Positions 22,759 to 32,347 are shown, numbered from the stretch's first letter. The stretch is 34,453 nucleotides of DNA from Candidatus Eisenbergiella merdipullorum (GCA_019118445.1 DWYY01000044.1:1-34453), one strand, 5' to 3'. Made by a program: numbers and translations. The notes: a model not told the origin generated them from the letters alone.

Positions 22759-25083
22759 TTAACCGGATACCCTGTTATAGTTGATCAGACATCCGTCCAG
22801 GATGATCTGTCTCTCCTCGTCGGTCAGGTCGCCCAGGGTAAGGGTGAAGGGCACAAGGCCGTCTTCCTTCACTACATAAGCCGTGATGGAGGGAGCCTTT
22901 TCCTGCACTGCCCTGCGGATGTCCGGGAAGAACAGGTAATCGTGATTGGAGAAGGGAAGGTCTCCCTCTTCGATCACAAACGGGAGCATGCCCCAGTTGA
23001 TCAGGTTGGAGCGGTATCTCTTGGTGGCGTATTCGTTGGCGATGTTCGCCCAGCCGCCCAGCACCTTCTGGCAGCTCGCCGCCTGCTCTCTGGCGGAACC
23101 GTCTCCAGGTTTCACGGCGAAGATGGTAGAGCCGAATCCCAGAAGCTCCTGGTCCACGGTGCCGTCTTCCTTTAGTGCATCCGCAGCCTGTGAAAACTGC
23201 TTCTTCACGGTATCCAGGACCGCTTTCAGCTCCGGCTTCGCCTCGAGGGCGGATTTTCCTTCCATAACGGCCGTCTGTGCCTTCTGGATGTCCTTCGCCA
23301 GTCCCACGTAGGCCGGGTCCTTTCTGGAAAGGGTGAACTCCGCCAGTCCCAGCGGATTGGAGCGGTAGGAAGAAGTCTCTCCGGAAGGGATAAGCTCATC
23401 CGTGGTGGTGACGGGATCGTGGATCTCGGAAACCACTCGCAGCAGAAGGTTTTCCGGGAGCGCGCACATCGCGGGCCAGTCCTTGATATTGGGGCCGAAA
23501 TGGATCTCCACGCTCGGGTCTGCCACTCCGTGAGAATCAAATACCCGGTTCGCGTAGATGTTGGAGTCAAAATGATACTTATACTTTCCGAATTCTCCGT
23601 CAAATTCCGTAGCCGGGGTCAGCACGCCCTTGTTGGCCGCGGTCGCCGCGATGGAACGCGCATCCATCAGGGCAACGGAAGCGATCTGGCCGCTCTGCAG
23701 CTTGCTTCCCTCTCTGTTCGGGAAGTTCCTGGTGGAATGGCGGATACTGAAGGCGTTGTTGGCCGGCGTGTCTCCCGCGCCGAAGCAGGGACCGCAGAAG
23801 GCCGTCTTCATGACCGCTCCCGTCTCCAGGATCGTGGCCGCAGCGCCGTTTTTGATCAGTTCCATATAAATGGGCATGGACGCCGGGTATACACTTAAAG
23901 TAAAGGCATCCGAGCCGATGTAATGACCTTTCAGGATATCCGCGGCCGCACAGATATTTTCAAATCCGCCTCCCGCACATCCCGCGATGATCCCCTGATC
24001 TACATAGAACTTTCCATCCCTCACCTTATCCGTCAGAGTATACTCCACCGCGCCATCCAGGCTGACCTGCGCCTTCTGCTCCACGTCGTGAAGGATGTCC
24101 ATGAGGTTTGCGTTCAGTTCGTCGATGGTATAGGTATTGCTGGGATGGAAAGGCATGGCGATCATGGGCCTGATCTCGGACAGATCGACTTCGATCATGC
24201 CGTCATAGTAAGCGGTCTGCCCGGGCACAAGCTTTTTAAACTCGTCCTTTCTGCCATGGATCTCATAGAAATCCTCGATCTTATCATCCGTCACCCAGAT
24301 GGAGGACAGGCAGGTGGTCTCCGTGGTCATCACATCGATGCCGATACGGAAATCCGCGCTCAGGGATGCGACGCCGGGGCCAACGAACTCCATCACCTTA
24401 TTTTTCACATAGCCGTTCTTAAAGACAGCGCCGATAATGGCAAGGGCAACGTCCTGGGGACCGACGCCTTTTACCGGCTCCCCGGTCAGATAGACACCCA
24501 CGACGCCGGGCATTTTGATATCATAAGTCTGGTTCAGGAGCTGTTTTACCAGCTCCGGTCCGCCCTCGCCCATCGCCATGGTCCCGAGCGCACCGTAACG
24601 GGTATGGGAGTCGGAGCCGAGGATCATCTTTCCACCGCCCGCGAGCATTTCCCTGGCGAACTGATGGATGACCGCCTGATGAGGAGGTACATATACGCCG
24701 CCGTATTTTTTCGCGCAGGTAAGCCCGAACATGTGATCATCCTCGTTGATGGTGCCTCCCACCGCGCAGAGGGAATTGTGGCAGTTGGTGAGCACGTAGG
24801 GGATCGGGAACTTCGTCAGCCCTGACGCCCTGGCAGTCTGGATGATGCCGACAAAAGTGATATCGTGTGAGGTCAGCTTGTCAAAACGGATCTTCAGGTT
24901 TTCCATGTTTCCGGAAGTATTATGGCTTTCCAGGATCCCATAGCTGATGGTTTCTTTCTTAGCCTCCGCCTTATCCGGTTTCTTTCCTGTTGCGGCCTCC
25001 ACCGCAGCGGCAGCTTCCGGTCCGTCCGGTATGACCTGGCTTCCGTTCACCAGCCAGGCGCCGCCTTCAAGTAATGTTATCAT
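22759..25083 (-). CDS. Aconitase-superfamily hydratase, YbhJ-like
   Basis: A 774-residue iron-sulfur hydratase of the aconitase superfamily. The three cluster cysteines are present: Cys369 in IIAGCAGGG, and Cys430 and Cys433 in [33 protein letters not shown] and [28 protein letters not shown] are superfamily active-site motifs, and the swivelling domain has [16 protein letters not shown]. The first cysteine motif is GCAGG rather than the GSCTN of true aconitase, and the overall form resembles E. coli YbhJ, whose substrate is not established. AGGAG lies 7 bases before ATG 25083. No citrate synthase or isocitrate dehydrogenase gene is nearby, so the citrate to isocitrate reaction is possible but not shown. 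Confidence 0.85.
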   Translation of the reverse strand: MITLLEGGAWLVNGSQVIPDGPEAAAAVEAATGKKPDKAEAKKETISYGILESHNTSGNMENLKIRFDKLTSHDITFVGIIQTARASGLTKFPIPYVLTNCHNSLCAVGGTINEDDHMFGLTCAKKYGGVYVPPHQAVIHQFAREMLAGGGKMILGSDSHTRYGALGTMAMGEGGPELVKQLLNQTYDIKMPGVVGVYLTGEPVKGVGPQDVALAIIGAVFKNGYVKNKVMEFVGPGVASLSADFRIGIDVMTTETTCLSSIWVTDDKIEDFYEIHGRKDEFKKLVPGQTAYYDGMIEVDLSEIRPMIAMPFHPSNTYTIDELNANLMDILHDVEQKAQVSLDGAVEYTLTDKVRDGKFYVDQGIIAGCAGGGFENICAAADILKGHYIGSDAFTLSVYPASMPIYMELIKNGAAATILETGAVMKTAFCGPCFGAGDTPANNAFSIRHSTRNFPNREGSKLQSGQIASVALMDARSIAATAANKGVLTPATEFDGEFGKYKYHFDSNIYANRVFDSHGVADPSVEIHFGPNIKDWPAMCALPENLLLRVVSEIHDPVTTTDELIPSGETSSYRSNPLGLAEFTLSRKDPAYVGLAKDIQKAQTAVMEGKSALEAKPELKAVLDTVKKQFSQAADALKEDGTVDQELLGFGSTIFAVKPGDGSAREQAASCQKVLGGWANIANEYATKRYRSNLINWGMLPFVIEEGDLPFSNHDYLFFPDIRRAVQEKAPSITAYVVKEDGLVPFTLTLGDLTDEERQIILDGCLINYNRVSG

Positions 25084-25151
25084 GGGCTTCCTCCTTTATC
25101 TGTGATCTTTACCAGCATGCCGCGCAGAGAAATCGCGCATATGCTTTTTTT

Positions 25152-25180
25152 ATTATAGAGGAAAGGGATTGCAGATGCAA
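25152..25180 (-). promoter_or_regulatory. Promoter of the hydratase gene
   Basis: On the minus strand TTGCAT (25180-25175), exactly 17 bases, TATAAT (25157-25152). Transcription should start near 25145, giving a leader of about 60 bases. The -35 box lies in the centre of the inverted repeat at 25160-25189. Confidence 0.75.
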
Positions 25181-25189
25181 TCCCCTTCC
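25160..25189. repeat. 14-base inverted repeat centred on the -35 box
   Basis: GGAAAGGGATTGCA (25160-25173) against TGCAATCCCCTTCC (25176-25189), one mismatch, 2-base centre. It could be an operator for the hydratase promoter, or the 3' hairpin of the sugar kinase transcript that ends at 25213; no T-run follows on the minus strand. Confidence 0.6.
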
Positions 25190-25212
25190 TTTTGCCATCA
25201 GGCCGGGACTGT

Positions 25213-26328
25213 TTACAGATACTTCTCCACGATCCCCGCCATTTCGTCCCATTTTTTCTCCATGTCCGCCACCAGCTTAAACTGGGTGCGGCAGCGGTCC
25301 AGATTGTGCTCCGGGCGGTGGATCTTGAAGTACACATCTCCCTGCAGATAGTCCGCCAGGAAGCGCATGCCGCATTCCAGCGTCATCAGCTTCGCGCCTA
25401 TGGGCATCATGCGGATCTCCTTTTCCGTCAGACTGCCGCCGCATCCTTCCACATAGCCTTTCGTATAGATCTCAAACAGCCCCATGTCGCAGCTGATCTT
25501 GTCCAGATCCTTTTCATCCTCCGCTCCCGTGCTCGCGCCGAAACGGATGGAATCGCCGTAATCATACAGGGCGGAACCGGGCATCACCGTATCCAGGTCG
25601 ATGACACAAATCCCCTTCCCCGTCTTGTTGTCGATCATGACGTTGTTCAGCTTGGTGTCGTTGTGCGTGACGCGCAGCGGGATATCTCCTTTTGCAAGGG
25701 CACCACAGATCACATGGGTATCCGCCTCTCTTTCCAGGACAAACCGGATCTCCTCCTGTACCTCTTTCGCCCGGCCGCACACATCCTCTTCCACGGCTTT
25801 CCTAAAATCCGCAAAGCGGCTCACCGTGTTATGGAAATTTGGGATGGTCTCATGCAGCGTGGCCGCCGGATAATCATGCAGGAGAAGTTGGAAATTGCCA
25901 AAGGCAACTGCGCTGTTGTAGAAATCCTCCGGCGTTCTCACCATGTCAAGGGAGGCCGCGTTTTCAATGAAAACATACATCCGCCAGAAATCCCCTTCTT
26001 CGTCTTCCAGGAAATTCTTCCCATCCACCGTGCGGATCACATTCAGCGTCTCCCGTTCCGGATCGCCGCCCCTTTCGATGATCTTTTTTCTCAGAAAGGA
26101 GGTCACGTTCACCACGTTTTCCATCAGTTCTTCCGGGTTTTTGAAAACCTCATCGTTCATCCGCTGCAGGATGTAGCGCTTCTGCCCGCCGTCCTCAAGC
26201 GCGCAGGTCAGCCTGATCGTATCGTTGATGTGGCCGCTTCCGTAGGGGACCGCCTCCGTCAGTTTCCCCTCGAAGGCAAATTGAGGAGCGATCTTTTCGT
26301 AGATGATTTGCATGTTCTGTTCTTTCAT
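25213..26328 (-). CDS. nahK: N-acetylhexosamine 1-kinase-like phosphotransferase
   Basis: A 371-residue kinase of the APH/choline kinase fold. VTHNDTKLNNVMID carries the likely catalytic Asp224 and metal-binding Asn229, and CVIDLDTVMPG carries the metal-binding Asp244; these match bifidobacterial NahK, which phosphorylates GlcNAc/GalNAc at C1 in the lacto-N-biose pathway. PYGSGHINDTIRL near residue 30 is the nucleotide-binding loop, and the length fits. GGAAAGG lies about 14 bases before ATG 26328, rather far. It is 30 bases downstream of the PPK2-type gene and probably co-transcribed. No lacto-N-biose phosphorylase is in the window, so substrate (GlcNAc, GalNAc or another sugar) is inferred from family only. 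Confidence 0.75.
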   Translation of the reverse strand: MKEQNMQIIYEKIAPQFAFEGKLTEAVPYGSGHINDTIRLTCALEDGGQKRYILQRMNDEVFKNPEELMENVVNVTSFLRKKIIERGGDPERETLNVIRTVDGKNFLEDEEGDFWRMYVFIENAASLDMVRTPEDFYNSAVAFGNFQLLLHDYPAATLHETIPNFHNTVSRFADFRKAVEEDVCGRAKEVQEEIRFVLEREADTHVICGALAKGDIPLRVTHNDTKLNNVMIDNKTGKGICVIDLDTVMPGSALYDYGDSIRFGASTGAEDEKDLDKISCDMGLFEIYTKGYVEGCGGSLTEKEIRMMPIGAKLMTLECGMRFLADYLQGDVYFKIHRPEHNLDRCRTQFKLVADMEKKWDEMAGIVEKYL

Positions 26329-26358
26329 TTTCTGACTGTTTTCCTTTCCTGATATGCT

Positions 26359-27825
26359 TTACAGCACCTTTTCGAGCTCTTCGATCACGATCTTCAGAGC
26401 CTTGATGCGGGCATATTTTTTATCCACGGATTCCAGCACGTGCCAGGGAGCGTAGGTTGTGCTGGTCTTCTGCATCATCTCATCGACGGCAGTTTCGTAT
26501 TCGTCCCATTTCTCCCGGTTGCGCCAGTCTTCATCCGTGATCTTCCAGCGTTTTTCCGGCGTGTTTTCCCGCTCGTGGAAGCGGGCAAGCTGAGTGTCCT
26601 TATCGATCTGCACCCAGAACTTGATCACCACGGCGCCCCAGTCCACCAGCTCCTTTTCAAACTCATTGATCTCATTGTAGGCCCGCTGCCAGTCGTTGGT
26701 GCTGCAGAAGCCTTCAATGCGCTCCACCATCACCCGGCCGTACCAGGTGCGGTCGAAAATGGCAATGTGGCCGGTTTTGGGAAGTCTGGTCCAAAAGCGC
26801 CAGAGGTAATGGCGCGCCTTCTCCCTGGGCTCGGGGCTTGCGATGGGATGCACCTCAAAACCTCTGGGGTCGAGAGCCCCGGTGATGCGCTTGATGTTGC
26901 CGCCCTTTCCTGCCGCGTCCCAGCCCTCGTAGGCGATGATCAGCGGGATCCGCTTGCGGTACAGGCGGTTATGCAGCTCTCCCAGCTTCTTCTGAAGCCG
27001 GTCCAGTTCTTCTTCATACTCTTTATCTTCCAGGGACTTATCCAGGGGGATCTCGGACAGCTTAGGCATCTTCTTCAGCGGATAGGTATTCTGCAAAAGC
27101 GGCACCGCAAGGCTGCTGTTCTGCAGCGCCACCTCTATGCCCTGGACAAGCGTCTCCAACACCTGGAGCTGCGCCCATCTGCGCGAATGGGCGTCGATCA
27201 GATACCAGGGGGCGGTGGAGACATTGGTATCGTTCAGGTAGCGGTCAAACACGTTCAGGCATTTGTCATAGTGCCTGTTCTGCCAACGGTCATATTCACT
27301 CACTCGCCACCTGGTGTCCTTGTTCTCCTGAAGGGCATCCAGCCTCTTTTTCTGTTCCTTCTCGCTGATATGGAAGAAAAATTTGAGCACTAGATAGCCG
27401 TTGTCGGTGAGCTGACGTTCAAACCGCTTCACACTGTCGATCCTCTGGAGGTACTCCTTGTCCGACAGCTTCCCGTCCAGCACCTCCCTCGTGATCTCAT
27501 CCATCCATCCTCCGTCCAGGAACGTAAATTTCCCCGCCTCGGGGATCCGGATGAAATAACGGTACAGAAACGGTCTCCTCAGTTCTTCCTCCGTGGGCGC
27601 GGACATGGTCGCCACCTTGAAAAAACGAGGATCGATGTTCTTTATGATCTTTCCCAGGGTGCTTCCCTTTCCCGCCGCGCCCCAGCCCTCAAACAGCACC
27701 AGCACAGGCAGCTTGTGTTCCTTTAGCTGCAGCTGCTGTGCAAATAGCTTTTTCCTGGCTTCCTCCAGCCTTGCCTGGAGCTCGTCGTCCTGCGGCTTTG
27801 CCGCCATGTTCATACTTTTCAGCAT
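26359..27825 (-). CDS. pap: Polyphosphate:AMP phosphotransferase, two-domain PPK2 (class II)
   Basis: Transfers phosphate from polyphosphate to AMP to give ADP. The 488-residue protein is two fused PPK2 kinase domains, each with its own Walker A: LVLFEGWGAAGKGSTLGKI near residue 50 and LIIAYEGWDAAGKGGNIKRI near residue 300. The second half also has the family lid and base motifs (ASPEPREKARHYLWRFWTR, IAIFDRTWYGRVMVERIEGF), as in Acinetobacter Pap; the first keeps the loop but has SAPTEEELRRPFLYRY in place of the first motif and FLDGGWMDEI in place of FDRTWY, so it is probably not catalytic. GGAAGGAAAG precedes ATG 27825. It heads a likely operon with the sugar kinase. Confidence 0.9.
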   Translation of the reverse strand: MLKSMNMAAKPQDDELQARLEEARKKLFAQQLQLKEHKLPVLVLFEGWGAAGKGSTLGKIIKNIDPRFFKVATMSAPTEEELRRPFLYRYFIRIPEAGKFTFLDGGWMDEITREVLDGKLSDKEYLQRIDSVKRFERQLTDNGYLVLKFFFHISEKEQKKRLDALQENKDTRWRVSEYDRWQNRHYDKCLNVFDRYLNDTNVSTAPWYLIDAHSRRWAQLQVLETLVQGIEVALQNSSLAVPLLQNTYPLKKMPKLSEIPLDKSLEDKEYEEELDRLQKKLGELHNRLYRKRIPLIIAYEGWDAAGKGGNIKRITGALDPRGFEVHPIASPEPREKARHYLWRFWTRLPKTGHIAIFDRTWYGRVMVERIEGFCSTNDWQRAYNEINEFEKELVDWGAVVIKFWVQIDKDTQLARFHERENTPEKRWKITDEDWRNREKWDEYETAVDEMMQKTSTTYAPWHVLESVDKKYARIKALKIVIEELEKVL

Positions 27826-27880
27826 ACTTTCCTTCCTTTCTGAACTTCCAGGATGTTCTGCTCCCGTTCCGAATGAATTC

Positions 27881-27909
27881 AGTATATCATAAAAAATCCG
27901 TAAAATCTA
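27881..27909 (-). promoter_or_regulatory. Possible promoter of pap-nahK
   Basis: On the minus strand TATACT (27886-27881) with TAGATT 17 bases upstream (27909-27904). The -10 is good, the -35 has three of six bases. Confidence 0.4.
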
Positions 27910-27913
27910 CGAC

Positions 27914-27949
27914 AGAGCAGACCCTCCCTGTACAGGGAAGGTCTGCTCT
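27914..27949 (-). terminator. 36-base palindrome after the rsiV-like gene
   Basis: AGAGCAGACC (27914-27923) with GGTCTGCTCT (27940-27949), and inside it TCCCTGT/ACAGGGA (27925-27938), one mismatch pair between. It lies 54 bases after the anti-sigma stop. On the minus strand it is followed by GTCGTAGATTTTACGG and a TTTTTT run about 20 bases on, so it is at best a weak intrinsic terminator. Confidence 0.45.
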
Positions 27950-28003
27950 CTCAAAATCCGGCAGGATCAAGCTCTTTTCGGCTGCAAGCGGCCGGAGAAA
28001 GCC

Positions 28004-28948
28004 TTACTGCTTTTTAATTTCAAATTCCTGGATTCCCATGAAACCGGGAGCCGCTTCATATTCTGCAAAGCAGACCACCGGATTTCCGTCCGCGTTGATG
28101 TAAAAGTCGGTATTTTCATCCACGCTCACAAAGCCGCCGATCTGGCTTTCGTGTTCCGTGACGCCCCAGTATACCAGGTTTTCATCGGCTGCGGCCCGTT
28201 CCTGCATCTGCCGGATGATGCTTTCGTTGGCGATATCCACATAATCTTCGCCCAGCAGGTCTTCCAGGGTCAGCTCTCTGTTTTCCAGCACGTCGATGTT
28301 ATAATAATAACGGAGCTCCTGCGCGGCCACCCAGTTCTCGCTCGTAGTGAGCACCAGGGAGAGGATGCTTCCCTCCTGATATTTTACCTCGTAGTCCACA
28401 TTGATATCCATGGTCCGGTCTCCCCATTCTTCCTCGGTTCCTCCGGTAGCGAAAAACGCTTCTTTATATTCCGCAAATTTTTCCTTTGCCTGTGCCACAT
28501 GGTCATCCACGATCTGTTGGATCTGAGCGTTGACCGCATCCTCAATGTCTTCCTCGGACAGGCTTTCCGCCGCATCGCTTTCCGGCTCCTGTGTTTTCTC
28601 CTCATTTTCCACAGTGATCTCCGGCACGTTCACCGTGATATCGTGATCCCCGTCCTCCTCATGGTAGGAAGTGATAGTGAGCACCCGTACCAGGGAGCCG
28701 ATCACGGGAAGCTGTCCCAGTTCCTTCGCCAGCACTTCATTCGTATTTACGCCTACCGTCACGCACACCAGCACAGCCGCCGCGGCGACGCCGATGTTCC
28801 GCGCCGCGCGCATGAGCCTGCGCCGACGGTAAATGGCTGCGGATTTTCTTTTGTCCACGGAATGAACCGCCCTGTCCACGGTCTCCTTCAGCTCTTCCGG
28901 GATCCTGATCTGTTCATACTCTCGTTTTCCATTTTCAGGCTCTCTCAT
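28004..28948 (-). CDS. rsiV: RsiV-type anti-sigma factor (DUF3298 domain)
   Basis: A 314-residue membrane-anchored anti-sigma factor. The cytoplasmic N-terminus (residues 1-50) would hold the ECF sigma factor; one membrane helix follows at about 51-69 (NIGVAAAAVLVCVTVGVN). Outside the membrane are a region with LPVIGSLVRVLTITSYHE and VNVPEI, typical of RsiV, an Asp/Glu-rich helix, and a C-terminal DUF3298 domain ending VVCFAEYEAAPGFMGIQEFEI. In Bacillus subtilis this domain binds lysozyme, triggering cleavage of RsiV and release of SigV; the same role is inferred here. Its start overlaps the sigma gene by 14 bases, so translation is coupled. Confidence 0.85.
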   Translation of the reverse strand: MREPENGKREYEQIRIPEELKETVDRAVHSVDKRKSAAIYRRRRLMRAARNIGVAAAAVLVCVTVGVNTNEVLAKELGQLPVIGSLVRVLTITSYHEEDGDHDITVNVPEITVENEEKTQEPESDAAESLSEEDIEDAVNAQIQQIVDDHVAQAKEKFAEYKEAFFATGGTEEEWGDRTMDINVDYEVKYQEGSILSLVLTTSENWVAAQELRYYYNIDVLENRELTLEDLLGEDYVDIANESIIRQMQERAAADENLVYWGVTEHESQIGGFVSVDENTDFYINADGNPVVCFAEYEAAPGFMGIQEFEIKKQ

Positions 28949-29447
28949 ATTCCATTTCCTCCAGACTCTTTCTCAGCTTTTTCAGCGCCGCATATAACCT
29001 TGTCTTCACAGTGTTCAGATTTGTGCCCGTCACCTTTGCGATCTCCGCAAGGCCCATCTGTTCATAAAACCGCAGGATCACCACAGTCTTCATCTCCGGA
29101 GACAGCTTCAGGACCTGGGCAAACACCCTCGCGTCTTCATCATCCGCCCTTTCGTATCCGTCCTCCAGATAAGCCTCCTCCTTCATTTCCTCCGGCTGCG
29201 TACTGATCTCCCTGCGGTTTTTCCGCAGATACTGCAGGGCTTCGTTTACTATAATTCTGTAGTACCATGTTTTCAGCGCAGCAGGATTTTTTACGCCCCA
29301 GCACTTTTCCAGCGCCTGACAGACTGCGTTCTGTACCACGTCCAGCGCCGCGTCCCTGTCCTGCACATAGCTGTAGGCCAGCCGGTATGCTTTTTCCTGA
29401 TATTCCAGAACGTGGGCCACGGTCAGGTCGTATATATCCTGTTTCAT
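28935..29447 (-). CDS. sigV: ECF RNA polymerase sigma factor, SigV-like
   Basis: A 170-residue ECF sigma factor. Region 2 spans about residues 15-85 (YQEKAYRLAYSYVQDRDAALDVVQNAVCQALEKCW, then ALKTWYYRIIVNEALQYLRKN). Region 4 spans about 110-165 (LSPEMKTVVILRFYEQMGLAEIAKVTG, then NLNTVKTRLYAALKKLRKSLEE). It overlaps the RsiV-type gene, which places it with the SigV group that in Firmicutes responds to lysozyme and induces cell-wall modification. GGAAAGG lies 13 bases upstream of ATG 29447, rather far. No clear autoregulatory promoter was found; a GCCCGCGCGGGC palindrome (29506-29517) lies upstream. Confidence 0.88.
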   Translation of the reverse strand: MKQDIYDLTVAHVLEYQEKAYRLAYSYVQDRDAALDVVQNAVCQALEKCWGVKNPAALKTWYYRIIVNEALQYLRKNRREISTQPEEMKEEAYLEDGYERADDEDARVFAQVLKLSPEMKTVVILRFYEQMGLAEIAKVTGTNLNTVKTRLYAALKKLRKSLEEMEYERA

Positions 29448-29585
29448 TCTCGTACCATGCCTTTCCGATCCGGACCTGCGTCAGAGCCGCTTCCGGATCC
29501 GTATTGCCCGCGCGGGCATTGCTTTTTGCAAAGCATTTTCTGCTTTCATTCTATAGATGATCCAGGGAAAAGAAAAGTTTGGATG

Positions 29586-29637
29586 AAAAAAGCCATGTCC
29601 GCGGGATACTGCATTACAGCATCCCGCAGGCATGGCT
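29586..29637 (-). terminator. Intrinsic terminator of the GH2 gene
   Basis: A 17-base stem with two mismatches (29591-29607 against 29621-29637), 13-base loop, followed on the minus strand by TTTTTTC (29591-29585). It lies 66 bases after the GH2 stop. Confidence 0.8.
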
Positions 29638-29702
29638 GGCACCTACATGTTAATCTCTCATTTCAGAGCGTCAGCGTTCTCAGCATCCCCTTCTTACGGA
29701 TA

Positions 29703-32156
29703 TCAGGAGCACACCGGTATCGTTACCACAGTCTCCGGCAGTCCGTCCGCAGTAACTGCCATGACAATTTCTCCGTTCATTTTCCGCGCCCTCGCAATGG
29801 CAAGCGCCCTTCCCTGCCAGGTTTTGCGCATACCGGTGCCATAGTTTTCTGCTGTACAGGGATTTCCGGAGCCAAGTCCTGCCAGAGTCCCGGCGCCCGT
29901 TACACGCACGCTCACTTCTCTGTCCTGACAGGTTACCAATCTTCCCGCGCCATCCCTCAGCTCTATCTTCACAAAAACGAGATCGAGTCCATCCGCTGAG
30001 ATCTGTTCCCGCTCCGGCAAAAGCACAATTTTCTCCGGCTGCGCTGTAGTCTCCAAAATATCTTCCGCAACCTTCACACCATTTCGGAATGCCTGGGCTT
30101 GAAGCGTTCCCGGCTCCCAGGAAACTGTGACAGAAGCGATGAAACGTTCCGGCACACTTCTTCCCACACTTTTTCCATTCAGGAAAAACTCCACCTCATC
30201 GCAGTCCCCATAAGCGTACACCTGTACCGGCTTTCCCTGGTATTCTTCCGCATAGGTCCATTCCCGGCTCACTTCTTCCCAGTGCCAGCCGGTTCCCCAG
30301 AACTCCTTTCCGGTGTGGGCGGGATGACGGGTATACAGATGGATCCCCTTATCCAACCCCCAGAGGATCTTATGATAACAGCCTTGTGGACGGATATTTC
30401 CATCCAAATCTATGTCACCCTGGCTGTTGGAAAGCCAGGGATATTCCCCCACAAAGCTTCCATTGAATCTGGCAGGATCCCATTCCACACGTCCAACTCC
30501 CGCCTCGCCCAGATAATCCATGGCTGACCAGACAAAATCACCGATGCAGTTGTCATTTTCCAGGACCGCCTGCCAATAATCATACAGCCAGAAAGGATGG
30601 ATCTCTGTCCCCATGATCACCCGGGCCGGATGTTTGACCGCGTCCATTTTATACCGCGGCCAGATATAATTGTATCCTGCGATATCGAGCTGTTCCCAGG
30701 AATTGGCCGTCTGCATGTCCCAATAATCCACGCCGCCGATGACGCCGGGTTCTTCCGACACCATTCCCTGCAGCTCTGCAAAAGTTTTATCCGTGGTCAT
30801 GCCGATCAGCTCCATGTTCAGCATGCCATGCTGTCCCAGCGCGACCGGACGTGATAAATCCAGTCTCCTTACGCAGGCAGCCAGCTTCTTCAGGATCTCA
30901 AGTCCCTGACTGCTGCCCGTAAATTCAGGGATCTCATTTCCCACAGACCAGGCAAAGATGCAGGGATGACTGCGGTCCCTGAGAATCATCGCGCTCAGAT
31001 CCCTTTCCCACCATTCGGCGAAAAAAAGGTGGTAATCGTTTTCCGTTTTCCTCTTTTCCCAGCAGTCAAAAGCCTCTTCCAACACCAGCATTCCCATTCT
31101 GTCACAGAGATTCAGAAAGGTGAAGGAAACCGGATTGTGAGCCGTGCGCACCGCATTGAAGCCCTGCTCCTTCAGGATGCGGAGCTTCCGCTTTTCCGCC
31201 TCAGGATAAGCACAGGCCCCGAGGGAGGCGTTGTCATGATGGATACAGCCGCCCCGCAGCTTGATGCTCCTGCCGTTCAGCCGCATCCCTTTTTTCGCAT
31301 CAAAGCTCAGCGAACGGACGCCAAATTCCTGCACATGGCGGTCCAGCAGTTTCCCCTCGCACTCAACCGTCAGCAGGACCGCATAGAGAAACGGATTTTC
31401 CGTATCCCACAGCCTGACATTCTCCATCCCCAGCCGGATCACATCCTCTGTATCCTTTCCGGCCAGCGCGGTCAGACTGGTTTTTCCTTCACACATCAAT
31501 GCATCCGCAAAGTCCTGGTCCGGCGACTGACCACAGTCCTGACGCACCTTATCCTTTACCTCTGTCCCGATCGCATATACCTGCGCCCGGACCGTAACAC
31601 CCCTGTTTTTGTCTTCTGTATTCGTCACCTGGAAGGAAATCCGGATCCCCGCTCTGTTCTCTTCCATCGTCTCTGTGCTCACATGAACAGACCATGGATG
31701 TATGTAAAGGCTGTCTCCCAGCCAGATTTCCACCTGACGGTAGAGACCGCCGCCTGAATACCACCGGGCATTGGGCTGGCTGTCAGACGTAATGATCTCC
31801 AGCCGGTTCTTCTCTGCAAGCCAGGGCGTCAGCTCCATATAAAACGGGCTGTAGCCATATGGATTTTTCCCAATATATTCTGTATTGAGCATTACCTGGC
31901 TGTTCATATATGCGCCGTCCACATAAAGGAACACATGCTTGTTCCTCCATTCTTCAGGCAGCGTGAATTCCTTCTGATAGACGGCATGTCCCCCTTCAAA
32001 GTAACCGGTGCCTGCGCCTCCCATCGCGTCGGGTTTCCGCTCCGTATCCACGATAAAATCATCCGGCAGATCCACTTCCTCCTCTGTGGGCGCAGTCCTT
32101 GCGATCGGCCCATAACGCTTTCTCCTCCAGCCGTCAAGAAATGTGATCTTCTGCAT
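29703..32156 (-). CDS. Glycoside hydrolase family 2, beta-galactosidase type
   Basis: An 817-residue retaining exo-glycosidase. It has the GH2 layout: N-terminal jelly roll (GYFEGGHAVYQKEFTLPEEW, VFLYVDGAYMNSQVMLN, NARWYSGGGLYRQVEIWL), immunoglobulin-like domain, TIM barrel and C-terminal beta domains. KLRGGCIHHDNASLG and FNAVRTAHNPVS begin the barrel. AWSVGNEIPEF holds the likely acid/base Glu408 and VIMGTEIHPFW the likely nucleophile Glu518. There is no signal peptide, so it acts inside the cell. GGAGGAAGGAGG is just upstream of ATG 32156. It appears to be a single-gene unit with its own promoter and terminator. Beta-galactosidase is the best call, but beta-glucuronidase-like or other GH2 activities are not excluded. 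Confidence 0.88.
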   Translation of the reverse strand: MQKITFLDGWRRKRYGPIARTAPTEEEVDLPDDFIVDTERKPDAMGGAGTGYFEGGHAVYQKEFTLPEEWRNKHVFLYVDGAYMNSQVMLNTEYIGKNPYGYSPFYMELTPWLAEKNRLEIITSDSQPNARWYSGGGLYRQVEIWLGDSLYIHPWSVHVSTETMEENRAGIRISFQVTNTEDKNRGVTVRAQVYAIGTEVKDKVRQDCGQSPDQDFADALMCEGKTSLTALAGKDTEDVIRLGMENVRLWDTENPFLYAVLLTVECEGKLLDRHVQEFGVRSLSFDAKKGMRLNGRSIKLRGGCIHHDNASLGACAYPEAEKRKLRILKEQGFNAVRTAHNPVSFTFLNLCDRMGMLVLEEAFDCWEKRKTENDYHLFFAEWWERDLSAMILRDRSHPCIFAWSVGNEIPEFTGSSQGLEILKKLAACVRRLDLSRPVALGQHGMLNMELIGMTTDKTFAELQGMVSEEPGVIGGVDYWDMQTANSWEQLDIAGYNYIWPRYKMDAVKHPARVIMGTEIHPFWLYDYWQAVLENDNCIGDFVWSAMDYLGEAGVGRVEWDPARFNGSFVGEYPWLSNSQGDIDLDGNIRPQGCYHKILWGLDKGIHLYTRHPAHTGKEFWGTGWHWEEVSREWTYAEEYQGKPVQVYAYGDCDEVEFFLNGKSVGRSVPERFIASVTVSWEPGTLQAQAFRNGVKVAEDILETTAQPEKIVLLPEREQISADGLDLVFVKIELRDGAGRLVTCQDREVSVRVTGAGTLAGLGSGNPCTAENYGTGMRKTWQGRALAIARARKMNGEIVMAVTADGLPETVVTIPVCS

Positions 32157-32240
32157 ATTCTTCCTCCTTCCTCCATGAAGCTTTCTCCGTCAGCAAAAAG
32201 CTCTTCCCTCTCCCCTTTCCGGACAGAAAAGATTGTCTGT

Positions 32241-32279
32241 ATTATAATATGGAAAGCGTCCCAAAAGTACAACATGTTG
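32241..32279 (-). promoter_or_regulatory. Probable GH2 promoter with palindromes
   Basis: On the minus strand TTGTAC (32272-32267), 17 bases, TATTAT (32249-32244), overlapping a perfect TATAAT (32246-32241). The palindrome CAACATGTTG (32270-32279) overlaps the -35 edge, and ACAGA/TCTGT (32223-32240) lies just after the start site; either may bind a regulator. The rest of 32157-32347 shows no gene. Confidence 0.4.
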
Positions 32280-32347
32280 AACCATGTAATATAAGAAACC
32301 GAAACAGTTCTGGAGAAAATCATGCCTGTTATATTTTCGAGTAAAGA

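Noticed and set aside
23419..24825. Long plus-strand ORFs opposite the hydratase gene
   Set aside because: They are antisense shadows of a fully conserved aconitase-superfamily frame.
22759..25083. Calling the hydratase a citrate-cycle aconitase
   Set aside because: The first cluster motif is GCAGG rather than GSCTN and no other citrate-cycle genes are nearby, so the specific reaction is not supported.
29506..29517. GCCCGCGCGGGC palindrome as the SigV autoregulatory site
   Set aside because: It does not resemble an ECF promoter and no -35/-10 pair of the SigV type was found around it.
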